A stretch of 7,649 nucleotides of DNA from JBGPML01 sp041486955 (lineage in GTDB: Bacteria; Patescibacteriota; UBA1384; 2-12-FULL-50-11; DASWYB01). The translations under genes and the position numbers were made by a program. Below are positions 1 to 5,890 of this stretch, in pieces; position 1 is the stretch's first letter; each line of letters starts with the position of its first letter. The stretch lies in assembly GCA_041486955.1 (NCBI GenBank), contig JBGPML010000042.1:1-7649 (forward strand). The letters run 5' to 3'. The notes beneath the pieces were generated by a model that searched no databases, was not told where the DNA came from, and worked only from the letters and a program-made list of their open reading frames with translations.

Positions 1-1016
1 AATTTAACTCGAGAAATAACAATCCATGGCAAATAGAGAGCCAAATAAGTTAAAAGAAGAAAAAGGTAGCGGTCGCGAATCGCCACCGTTTTTGCTTCAG
101 TGAGCTTAAAAGCAATAGGCAAGAGAGCAAACAGTCCGGCGATCCAAGTCACGACATTCCCGATTTCAATAATTCCAACCACTCGATGGGGAATAGGGGA
201 CTGGTAGTAGAGCCAAATCGGCCGAATCATAATTGCCCAGGTCCACCAGGCCGATCCATACGGATGAGTTGCCTTTAGATGAGCGTGATAGTTATAGGCA
301 TTTGAATGCCACCAGCTGAGATTCTGGCCGCGCTGAATGTCAGGAATGAATGTTGCGAGGTAGAGAATTGGAAAAATAATCAGGGCAATGAGTTGGGTTC
401 GATTGGGAAAAAGACGTTGTTTATAAATAATTCGTTGGATAAGTAAGAAAAGAATAGATGAACCAAAAGCGCCAATTCCGATCCATTTTACCGATGTAGC
501 CGCAGCCATAAACACAATGGCTAAAGTAAAGTCAGCCGTACTTTTTTGTTCTGACTGCCACCAACGCCAAAAAAACCACAGTCCGAGAATAGAAAAAAAG
601 GCGAGATAAATATTAATCAGCCCAACTCGTGATTCAACCAGGGCCATTGGTTCTATGGCGACAAATAATAGAGCTAATAGTGCAACACGTGGTTTTTTTG
701 TTAGATCGAAAGCAAATCCAAAAATCGAGCCCAAGAGCAACATACCAGCCACGGCATCCATGACCCGCCAACCGAATGGAATATTACCAAAAAGCTTTAT
801 TCCAACCGCGATAATCAGTTTGCCGAGTGGGGGATGGGCATCAAAAAAATCAGTATGGGTAATATAGTCCTGAGCAAAAACGGGAAAATAGACTTCATCA
901 AAAATTTTCTCTTTTATGATTCCTAAATGATAAAAACGCAAGAAAATAGAGACTAATAAAATAGCACCGGCGATGCTATAAATAAGAGCCTTCTCTGAAA
1001 ACTGAAATTTCTTCAC
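1..1016 (-). CDS. PMT-family (GT39-like) protein O-mannosyltransferase, C-terminus cut by window edge
   Basis: Found by translating the reverse complement; 338 codons are open from GTG at 1016 to the left edge. It should be a polytopic membrane enzyme moving a mannosyl residue from a polyprenyl-phosphate donor to protein hydroxyls. Visible: a short basic N-terminus (VKKFQFSEK), a first membrane segment at about residues 10-26, and the family hallmark loop with acidic pair D40-E41 (IFDEVYF) followed by FFDAHPPLGKL at 57-67. Further on are GWRVMDAVAG (82-91), ESR at 128-130, VKWIG (176-180), an extracytoplasmic WWHSNAYNYH (235-244), HPYGSAWWTW (251-260), and many hydrophobic helices. The frame breaks at ISRVKF, close to where the family continues with its last membrane segments, so roughly 100-180 residues are missing. 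The GTG was chosen because no ATG, GTG or TTG lies in frame just upstream and the first internal ATG is past the catalytic loop; its own Shine-Dalgarno is weak (AAGAAG). Family is secure; donor and acceptor are not known. Confidence 0.9.
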   Translation of the reverse strand, partial: MKKFQFSEKALIYSIAGAILLVSIFLRFYHLGIIKEKIFDEVYFPVFAQDYITHTDFFDAHPPLGKLIIAVGIKLFGNIPFGWRVMDAVAGMLLLGSIFGFAFDLTKKPRVALLALLFVAIEPMALVESRVGLINIYLAFFSILGLWFFWRWWQSEQKSTADFTLAIVFMAAATSVKWIGIGAFGSSILFLLIQRIIYKQRLFPNRTQLIALIIFPILYLATFIPDIQRGQNLSWWHSNAYNYHAHLKATHPYGSAWWTWAIMIRPIWLYYQSPIPHRVVGIIEIGNVVTWIAGLFALLPIAFKLTEAKTVAIRDRYLFLLLTYLALYLPWIVISRVK

Positions 1017-1020
1017 CTTC

Positions 1021-1068
1021 TTATTTAAGCAATTTGCCCTTAATAAAGCAATTCTCCGTCTCTCTCAT
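1021..1068 (-). CDS. Possible 15-codon leader ORF before the mannosyltransferase
   Basis: ATG at 1068 is preceded by AAAGGTGAGG (1078-1069), the best ribosome binding site in this leader. It encodes MRETENCFIKGKLLK and stops with TAA at 1021, four bases before the GTG of the mannosyltransferase, in another frame. That spacing suits translational coupling: ribosomes ending here could restart on the weakly signalled GTG. It may equally be chance, with this Shine-Dalgarno merely lying near a mis-called start. No homology is recognisable at this length. Confidence 0.35.
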   Translation of the reverse strand: MRETENCFIKGKLLK

Positions 1069-1105
1069 CCTCACCTTTCTAGCAGACGCCACGAAAATCT
1101 TTCTA

Positions 1106-1175
1106 GATAGGGGTGGATAGCATTCTCAGACCTGGGTCCCTACCCGCGGTATTCCGAATGCCATCCACCCCTATC
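1106..1175 (-). repeat. 70-bp near-perfect inverted repeat (20-bp arms) in the mannosyltransferase leader
   Basis: The arms are 1106-1125 and 1156-1175, matching at 19 of 20 positions, around a 30-base loop containing a small GGGT/ACCC hairpin (1134-1145). The single mismatch is A/C when read on the plus strand but G.U when read on the minus strand, so the hairpin is fully paired only in minus-strand RNA. No T-run follows on either side, so it is not a standard intrinsic terminator. It lies about 30 bases upstream of the leader ORF ribosome binding site. It could be a leader stem, an RNase processing site or a small palindromic repeat unit. Confidence 0.7.
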
Positions 1176-1310
1176 ATCCACTCAAGCAAGCGCCGCGGAA
1201 ATCGTGTGTCGATCAATCGGAGTGTTTTTCGAGACCGTCTGCGAACGCTGGTCTACTGACCTAGAGTGTGTCGAGAAAATCACACTGATTGAACTAATCT
1301 AACTTATATA
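1176..1310 (-). other. Non-coding leader stretch with small hairpins
   Basis: No gene is visible here. Two small inverted repeats are present: AGTGTG/CACACT (1265-1270 with 1281-1286) and AGACC/GGTCT (1232-1236 with 1250-1254), the latter enclosing GCGAACGC. The string GTGTGTCGA occurs twice (near 1204 and 1267). If transcription reads past the terminator at 1340-1311, or starts within this stretch, it would form the upstream part of the mannosyltransferase leader. I saw no promoter here that I would defend. Confidence 0.3.
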
Positions 1311-1340
1311 TAAAAAAACACCACGATTTCTCGTGGCGTT
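1311..1340 (-). terminator. Intrinsic terminator of the minus-strand RNA
   Basis: Read on the minus strand it is AACGCCACGA, loop GAAA, TCGTGGTGTT: a 10-bp stem with one G.U pair closed by a GNRA tetraloop, with a run of seven Ts (1318-1312) overlapping and following the stem end. On the plus strand the hairpin is followed only by TTTCTAG, so the terminator mainly acts on minus-strand transcription. It ends the RNA started at the promoter 1555-1528. Confidence 0.82.
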
Positions 1341-1524
1341 TCTAGTCCCCTCCATTACCTCCTTGCCTCTTAAAAAGATTTTTCATCCCTAATGCTATTT
1401 TAATAGGGACGGGCAGTCGGTGTAATAGAGAGGGTTCTCGGAAAGAAGAACGCCGAAGGAGGGGCACAGCGTTGTTCGTTAGTAAACTAACGTCTTATTT
1501 CCGAGAACTCCCGCTATTACAATT
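1311..1524 (-). ncRNA. Unassigned structured RNA of about 210 nt, with own promoter and terminator
   Basis: Transcription should start near 1520-1524 and end at the T-run near 1312. The 5' half folds on itself. TGTAATAG (1521-1514) pairs with CTATTACA (1428-1421), then after a small internal loop GTTCTCGGAAA (1508-1498) pairs with TTTCCGAGAAC (1444-1434). These enclose a hairpin CGTTAG/CTAACG with loop TTTA (1492-1477) and a second hairpin, arms near 1477-1469 and 1453-1445, with a 15-base loop containing CCCCTCCTT (1464-1456). This makes a three-way junction. The tail (1420-1341) has a TCCCTA/TAGGGA hairpin and a purine-rich AAGGAGG...GGAGGGG segment. No SRP GGAAG motif, RNase P GAGGAAAGTCC or tmRNA end was seen, and it lacks the end-to-end rod of 6S RNA. 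It could be a small RNA or the attenuating leader of the mannosyltransferase. Confidence 0.65.
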
Positions 1525-1527
1525 GGG

Positions 1528-1555
1528 ATTATATACAAAATCTAAAATTTGTCAA
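1528..1555 (-). promoter_or_regulatory. Consensus sigma-70 promoter for the minus-strand RNA
   Basis: On the minus strand TTGACA (1555-1550) is followed by a 16-bp AT-rich spacer and TATAAT (1533-1528). Both hexamers match the consensus exactly. The expected start falls at about 1524-1520, at the foot of the TGTAATAG stem. It points away from dprA. Confidence 0.85.
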
Positions 1556-1570
1556 GAGCCTAATGCGCTA

Positions 1571-1600
1571 TCGTCACGCAAGTTAGATTGATCAGATAAT
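1571..1600 (+). promoter_or_regulatory. Candidate weak dprA promoter
   Basis: TCGTCA (1571-1576, four of six matches to the -35 consensus), an 18-bp spacer and GATAAT (1595-1600, five of six) would start transcription near 1607, about 85 bases before dprA. It is the best plus-strand candidate I found between the divergent promoter and dprA, but both boxes are imperfect. The rest of 1561-1691 shows nothing else recognisable. Confidence 0.3.
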
Positions 1601-1691
1601 AGCAAAGCAGCCGTAACCTGTCAATAACTATTAAGACGGAAGGACGGTAAGTCATTGTCTTTTTGGAGCAATAAGAGTAGAATCGGTTTCA

Positions 1692-2747
1692 ATGACGGAA
1701 GTTCTTCTTGCGGCAAGCCTATCGAAAATAGCATCGCTCTATAATGTTCGTTTATTTGAGATTGCCGACGAGTATGGTTCGTTGATGCAACTCTATAACC
1801 GATGGCACAATAAGCCTAGCTCGATTCCAGGTTCATTAGGCCGGATTTTAGATTCTGCTTGGAAAGAGAGAATAATTGCTGAAATTGAACAGGATTTAAA
1901 GCAATATAAAATCAATGCAGTGCTTTATTCTGACATTGATTACCCGAATCTTCTTAATGAAATAAGTGATAAGCCTTATGTTCTCTATGTAAGAGGGAAT
2001 TTAGATACTCTACATAACTTTGATTGGTTCAGCTGTGTTGGGACACGAACCATGACACAATACGGCAGGCGAGTAATCGATAGTCTCATCCGTCCGCTCC
2101 AAAATTATTCGGTTGGGGTTGTTTCTGGACTGGCGCTGGGAGTCGATGCCGAAATTCATCGCATTGCTTTAGATCATCATATCCCGACTATTGCTGTATT
2201 AGGTGGAGGGTTAGATCGATTTGAACCAGTCACAAACCATGTGCTTGCCCAGCGAATAGTAGATGCTCACTGTTTAGTGAGCGAATATCCGCCTGGAGTG
2301 AGACCACAAAAGCACCATTTTCTGGAGCGCAATCGTATTATTGCTGGTCTAAGCAGAGCGACAATAGTTATAGAAGGCAATGAGCGGTCGGGATCATTGG
2401 TTACCGCTCGTTATGCATTAAGCTATGGGCGTGATGTTGGCACGGTACCGGGCGACATTTTTCAGCCAAGCTCGGCTGGTCCACATTTACTCCTTATTGA
2501 TGGAGCCTGGCCAGTAACGTCATATACCACAATTCTTGATATGCTCGATATCGTCGTTGAAGAAACTGTTTTACCTAAAATAGATACGCCGTTGCTAAAA
2601 ATTTTAGTTGATGGTGGTGCTTCGATTGACACTTTGGCAGCACAACTTGGGATTACCGTTGCCCAAATCCGCCAGGAACTAACACAATTGGAATTAGCAA
2701 ATAGGGTATCGGTTTCATCTTCCGGCGAATATTATCTGAAAAGCTAG
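1692..2747 (+). CDS. dprA: DNA-processing protein DprA (Smf)
   Basis: DprA binds incoming single-stranded DNA in the cytoplasm and loads RecA during natural transformation; many non-competent bacteria also carry it. The 351 residues are of usual length for a three-part DprA. An N-terminal helical region (about 1-65) is followed by the Rossmann-like core (about 75-275) and a C-terminal winged-helix-like segment (about 295-351, IDTLAAQLGITVAQIRQEL). Core motifs are CVGTRTMTQYGRRVI (115-129), SGLALGVDAEIHRIAL (145-160), TIAVLGGGLD (166-175), SEYPPG (197-202), FLERNRIIAGLS (210-221), the SGSLVTARYAL stretch (233-243) and VPGDIF (252-257). ATG 1692 is the first possible start after the in-frame TAA at 1632; no clear Shine-Dalgarno precedes it (only AGAG about 14 bases upstream). 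It heads the plus-strand block, divergent from the RNA locus, with topA 60 bp downstream. Confidence 0.95.
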   Translation: MTEVLLAASLSKIASLYNVRLFEIADEYGSLMQLYNRWHNKPSSIPGSLGRILDSAWKERIIAEIEQDLKQYKINAVLYSDIDYPNLLNEISDKPYVLYVRGNLDTLHNFDWFSCVGTRTMTQYGRRVIDSLIRPLQNYSVGVVSGLALGVDAEIHRIALDHHIPTIAVLGGGLDRFEPVTNHVLAQRIVDAHCLVSEYPPGVRPQKHHFLERNRIIAGLSRATIVIEGNERSGSLVTARYALSYGRDVGTVPGDIFQPSSAGPHLLLIDGAWPVTSYTTILDMLDIVVEETVLPKIDTPLLKILVDGGASIDTLAAQLGITVAQIRQELTQLELANRVSVSSSGEYYLKS

Positions 2748-2807
2748 CGACTTTTTGTCTTTCTATTTATACTGAATAAGATATTTATAAAAATGAGGTA
2801 TTAACGT

Positions 2808-5111
2808 ATGCCAAAAAAGAATTTGGTCTTGGTTGAATCACCCGCGAAAGCCAAAACAATCCAAAAATTCGTTGATTCCAGCACGGTTGTTCGCGCAACC
2901 TATGGCCATGTTCGTGATTTACCTCGTACCAACTTAGGGGTTGATGTAAAAGATAACTTTACGCCTAAGTATGTAATTCCCAAAAAAGCTTCTCCAATTG
3001 TCAAAGAACTGAAATCACTCGCAAAGTCAGCCGAAACAGTCTATCTCGCAACTGACCCGGATCGAGAAGGTGAAGCAATTGCCTGGCATTTGGCATCAGC
3101 CCTTGAACTGAAACCAGATAAAACACGTCGAATTCTTTTCCATGAGATTACCAATCAAGCGATTCAAAATGCTTTGAAGCATCCCGGAGAGATTAATGCT
3201 GCTTTAGTTGATGCTCAACAGGCTCGCCGGGTGTTAGATCGATTAGTTGGATACAGTTTGAGCCCATTATTATGGCAGAAAATCTATCGCGGGTTATCAG
3301 CGGGACGTGTCCAATCTGTCGCTCTTCGCCTGATCACTGATCGCGAAGAGGAAATCGGCAAGTTTAAAACAACAGAATATTGGTCGCTCTGGGCAACCTT
3401 TTTAACTGATAAAAAGGAATCATTTCTCGCAAAATTGGAAAAAGTGAGCGAAAAAAGTCTACCGAAATATCCCACAAAAGCAGTTATTGAAAAAGCTAAA
3501 TCATACGCCTCGGATGATTGGTTGGTAACTGATCGTATCACCGAACAAAAACAACGCCACCCAAAACCGCCTTTTACCACTTCAACCCTCCAGCAGGAGG
3601 CGAGTCGCAAACTTCATTTTTCAGTCAAGCAGACGATGATGCATGCCCAAAAGTTGTATGAAGGTATTGCGGTTGGGGGAGAGACTATCGGTTTGATTAC
3701 ATATATGCGTACTGATTCGCTTAACGTAGCAGAATTAGCTATTTCTGAAGCTCGAGAGGTTATTCAAGACACGTACGGTCAAAAATACCTCCCGTCTCAG
3801 CCAAAAATATACAAAACTAAATCCAAGGGTGCACAAGAAGCTCACGAAGCCGTTCGCCCAACGAGCTTTAAGCGCAAACCAGATGATATAAAACAGTATC
3901 TCGCGCCACAGGAATTCAAGTTGTATAAGCTGATTTGGGAACGGGCCTTGGCCTGCCAGATGAGCTCAGCCGATACAGAGGCGACCCAATTACATATCGG
4001 CCCTAAAAAAGAGCCAACGGCTTTAACCTATATCGCCCGCGGTCTGCGAATTATTTTTCCCGGCTATCTTAAAGTATATGAAGAAGGGGTTGATGACCCA
4101 ACTGAACTCGATCAAGAAAATTCGGAAATGAGTCAATTCTTACCATTGATTAAAAAAGATGACTCAGTTGATTTAAAAGATACAGAAGAGAAACAGCACT
4201 TTACGCAACCGCCACCTCGCTTTACCGAAGCGAGCTTAGTGAAGGAATTGGAGCGATTAGGGATTGGCCGGCCTTCAACCTACTCACCAACCATTTCAAC
4301 GATTATCGATCGGGGCTATGTGGCCAAAGAGGAGAATAAATTTGTCCCCAAAGATGTCGGTAAAATTGTGATTGAGCTCTTAAAAGAGAAGTTCCCGTCG
4401 ATTGTTGACTATACCTTTACCGCTAAAATGGAAGATGAATTGGATGAAATCGCTGATGGCGATAAAAAATGGCAAGCTGTAATTAAAGAATTTTATGGAC
4501 CATTTCATAAACTTGTTGAAGCGGCCGGGAAAGATCTAGGGGATAAGAAGCTATCTGAAGAAGCGACCGATGAAAAATGTCCCGTCTGCGGCAAGCCCAT
4601 GGTAATCAAACTTGGACGTTATGGAAAGTTCTATGCCTGTACCGGATTCCCTGAATGTAAACATACCCGTCCCTTAGAAATGGATGAGAAGACAGAAGAG
4701 AATTTAGTTGAAGGCCGGAAGTGTCCGAAAGATGGAGGCGACCTAGTGATTAAAAGGGGTCGTTTTGGCAGCTTTATCGGTTGCTCAAACTATCCAAACT
4801 GTAACTATATGGAATCGATTAAAAAAGAGATCGGTGTACCATGTCCGAAAGATGGGGGAGCGATTGTCGAACTCCGCAGCCGGCGCGGTAAAGTCTTTTG
4901 GGGCTGTGAAAACTACCCCAAGTGCGATTTTGCCTCCTGGGATAAGCCGGTGGCTGAACCCTGTCCAAAATGTAAAGGCTTAATGGTGATCAAGAAAGGC
5001 GAAATTGTCTGTACCAATGGTGATTTCTCAAAACCACTACCCGATGCCTCCGTTGAATCTGAAGCGGTTTCTAAACCGACGAAATCGAAAAAGCAAAAAG
5101 TGAAACGCTAA
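2808..5111 (+). CDS. topA: DNA topoisomerase I (type IA), with C-terminal zinc ribbons
   Basis: This enzyme relaxes negatively supercoiled DNA by cutting one strand through a 5'-phosphotyrosine link. The Toprim domain starts at LVLVESPAKAKTI (6-18, E10) and includes ATDPDREGEAIAWHL (81-95) with acidic D83, D85, E87. The DAQQARRVLDRLVGY (135-149) and GLSAGRVQSVALRLI (162-176) helices follow. Catalytic Y299 lies in GLITYMRTDSL, with EAHEAVRPT (344-352) and TEASLVKELERLGIGRPSTY (473-492) further on. The tail has four zinc-ribbon units at about 591-617, 639-665, 679-706 and 719-735, then a lysine-rich end (KSKKQKVKR). Only the first has four clear cysteines; units two and three begin CPKDGG, lacking the second, and the fourth is short. 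At 767 residues it is a normal bacterial length. GAGGT (2795-2799) lies 8 bases before ATG. The 60-bp gap after dprA shows no strong promoter or terminator, so read-through from dprA is likely. Confidence 0.98.
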   Translation: MPKKNLVLVESPAKAKTIQKFVDSSTVVRATYGHVRDLPRTNLGVDVKDNFTPKYVIPKKASPIVKELKSLAKSAETVYLATDPDREGEAIAWHLASALELKPDKTRRILFHEITNQAIQNALKHPGEINAALVDAQQARRVLDRLVGYSLSPLLWQKIYRGLSAGRVQSVALRLITDREEEIGKFKTTEYWSLWATFLTDKKESFLAKLEKVSEKSLPKYPTKAVIEKAKSYASDDWLVTDRITEQKQRHPKPPFTTSTLQQEASRKLHFSVKQTMMHAQKLYEGIAVGGETIGLITYMRTDSLNVAELAISEAREVIQDTYGQKYLPSQPKIYKTKSKGAQEAHEAVRPTSFKRKPDDIKQYLAPQEFKLYKLIWERALACQMSSADTEATQLHIGPKKEPTALTYIARGLRIIFPGYLKVYEEGVDDPTELDQENSEMSQFLPLIKKDDSVDLKDTEEKQHFTQPPPRFTEASLVKELERLGIGRPSTYSPTISTIIDRGYVAKEENKFVPKDVGKIVIELLKEKFPSIVDYTFTAKMEDELDEIADGDKKWQAVIKEFYGPFHKLVEAAGKDLGDKKLSEEATDEKCPVCGKPMVIKLGRYGKFYACTGFPECKHTRPLEMDEKTEENLVEGRKCPKDGGDLVIKRGRFGSFIGCSNYPNCNYMESIKKEIGVPCPKDGGAIVELRSRRGKVFWGCENYPKCDFASWDKPVAEPCPKCKGLMVIKKGEIVCTNGDFSKPLPDASVESEAVSKPTKSKKQKVKR

Positions 5112-5125
5112 AATATCATATTACT

Positions 5126-5203
5126 CGTCATTGCGAGGAATCCGCCAGCTGGCGGAGACGCGGCAATCTAGATTGCCACGGGATGTTATCCCTCGCAATG
5201 ACA
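5126..5203. repeat. Palindromic interspersed repeat (GTCATTGCGAGG family), 78 bp
   Basis: The outer arms GTCATTGCGAGG (5127-5138) and CCTCGCAATGAC (5191-5202) are exact inverted copies. Between them sit two perfect 16-bp palindromes, TCCGCCAGCTGGCGGA (5141-5156) and GGCAATCTAGATTGCC (5162-5177). The whole can fold as a closed stem carrying two hairpins on either strand. Repeats with these GTCATTGCGAGG termini, containing GGCAATCT, are known to me from intergenic regions of many bacteria; they carry no gene and are probably moved or copied in trans. It fills most of the topA-recR gap, with no T-run after it, so it is not an obvious terminator. Confidence 0.85.
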
Positions 5204-5228
5204 TTGCATAAATCACCTATGATACAAT
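5198..5228 (+). promoter_or_regulatory. Candidate extended -10 promoter of recR-cysS
   Basis: TGATACAAT (5220-5228) is an extended -10 element (TG, one base, TACAAT with five of six matches). The nearest -35 candidate is ATGACA (5198-5203, five of six) with a long 19-bp spacer; it is formed by the end of the palindromic repeat. The start would fall near 5235, leaving a leader of about 22 bases before recR. Confidence 0.5.
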
Positions 5229-5256
5229 CTGAGCGAGTTTATGATACGTTCTTATT

Positions 5257-5877
5257 ATGAAGCAGTTTCTGCCCCGATCGATTCAAGAATTGAGCCAGGC
5301 GTTATCTCGGTTGCCCGGAATTGGGCCAAAAACCGCCAATCGCTTAGCTTTTTACCTTATTAACCGACCGGAAGAAGAGGTTAATATGATAGGGAATGCG
5401 TTTCTGGGTCTTAAAGATAACCTGCTAAAATGCGATATTTGTTTTACCATTAGCGAAACAAATCCCTGTCCAATTTGCTCTGATGACGAGCGCGACAAAA
5501 GCCGAGTCCTGATAGTTGAAGAAACTCTTGATATGGTTGCCATGGAGCGAACGGGATTTGAGGGCGTGTATCATGTATTAGGCGGGGTCATTTCGCCTAT
5601 CAATGGTGTCGGCCCAAGAGATTTAACAATTGAACAGCTCCTGACCAGGGTTGGGACAAATGACATTCATGAGATAATTCTAGCGACCGATCCAAGCCTA
5701 GAAGGAGAAGCTACCGCGACCTATATCACTGATAAAATTGCCCATGTTGCCCCTAAATCCCTGATTATTACGCGAATTGCCCGTGGATTACCGGTAGGAG
5801 GCGATCTCGAATATGCTGATGAATTAACCCTGCGTCGCGCCCTGGAAGGTCGCCAAAACTATAAAACCCATAAATAA
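5257..5877 (+). CDS. recR: Recombination mediator RecR
   Basis: RecR works with RecO (and RecF) to load RecA on single-stranded DNA at gaps, as a ring-forming DNA clamp. All family parts are present in 206 residues, close to the usual 200. A helix-hairpin-helix occurs at 16-35 (SRLPGIGPKTANRLAFYL), and a C4 zinc finger has C59, C62, C71 and C74 (KCDICF...CPIC). The Toprim segment runs from VLIVEE (84-89) through HVLGGVISPINGVGPRDL (106-123) to EIILATDPSLEGEATATYI (139-157), with the C-terminal RIARGLPVGGDLEYADELTL (173-192). No good Shine-Dalgarno is seen before ATG 5257, where the upstream bases are T-rich, so initiation may be on a short, weakly structured leader. cysS follows after 13 bases, so the two are probably one transcript. 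No recO or recF is in this window. Confidence 0.97.
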   Translation: MKQFLPRSIQELSQALSRLPGIGPKTANRLAFYLINRPEEEVNMIGNAFLGLKDNLLKCDICFTISETNPCPICSDDERDKSRVLIVEETLDMVAMERTGFEGVYHVLGGVISPINGVGPRDLTIEQLLTRVGTNDIHEIILATDPSLEGEATATYITDKIAHVAPKSLIITRIARGLPVGGDLEYADELTLRRALEGRQNYKTHK

Positions 5878-5890
5878 GAGAATAGATATC

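Noticed and set aside
655..867. 70-codon plus-strand open frame inside the left region
   Set aside because: It is antisense to the mannosyltransferase, whose family motifs are clear on the minus strand, and its product has low-complexity composition with no domain.
1106..1180. T-box leader, suggested by GGGTGG and TACCGCGGG on the minus strand
   Set aside because: The two parts are separated by about 15 bases rather than forming the contiguous T-box motif, no terminator follows, and the neighbour gene is not an amino-acid or tRNA gene.
1299..1355. Short minus-strand ORF after AAGGAGGTA-ATG in the RNA tail (19 codons with stop)
   Set aside because: Only two bases separate the Shine-Dalgarno from the ATG, and the frame runs through the terminator stem and T-run, so a complete message is unlikely.
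1421..1521. Glycine riboswitch, suggested by GCCGAAGGAGGGGC on the plus strand
   Set aside because: The promoter and terminator show the RNA is made from the minus strand, and the rest of the glycine aptamer core is absent.
2154..2168. DprA SGLALGVD instead of SGLARGID as an unusual active-site change
   Set aside because: This position varies among DprA proteins and the surrounding Rossmann motifs are all intact.
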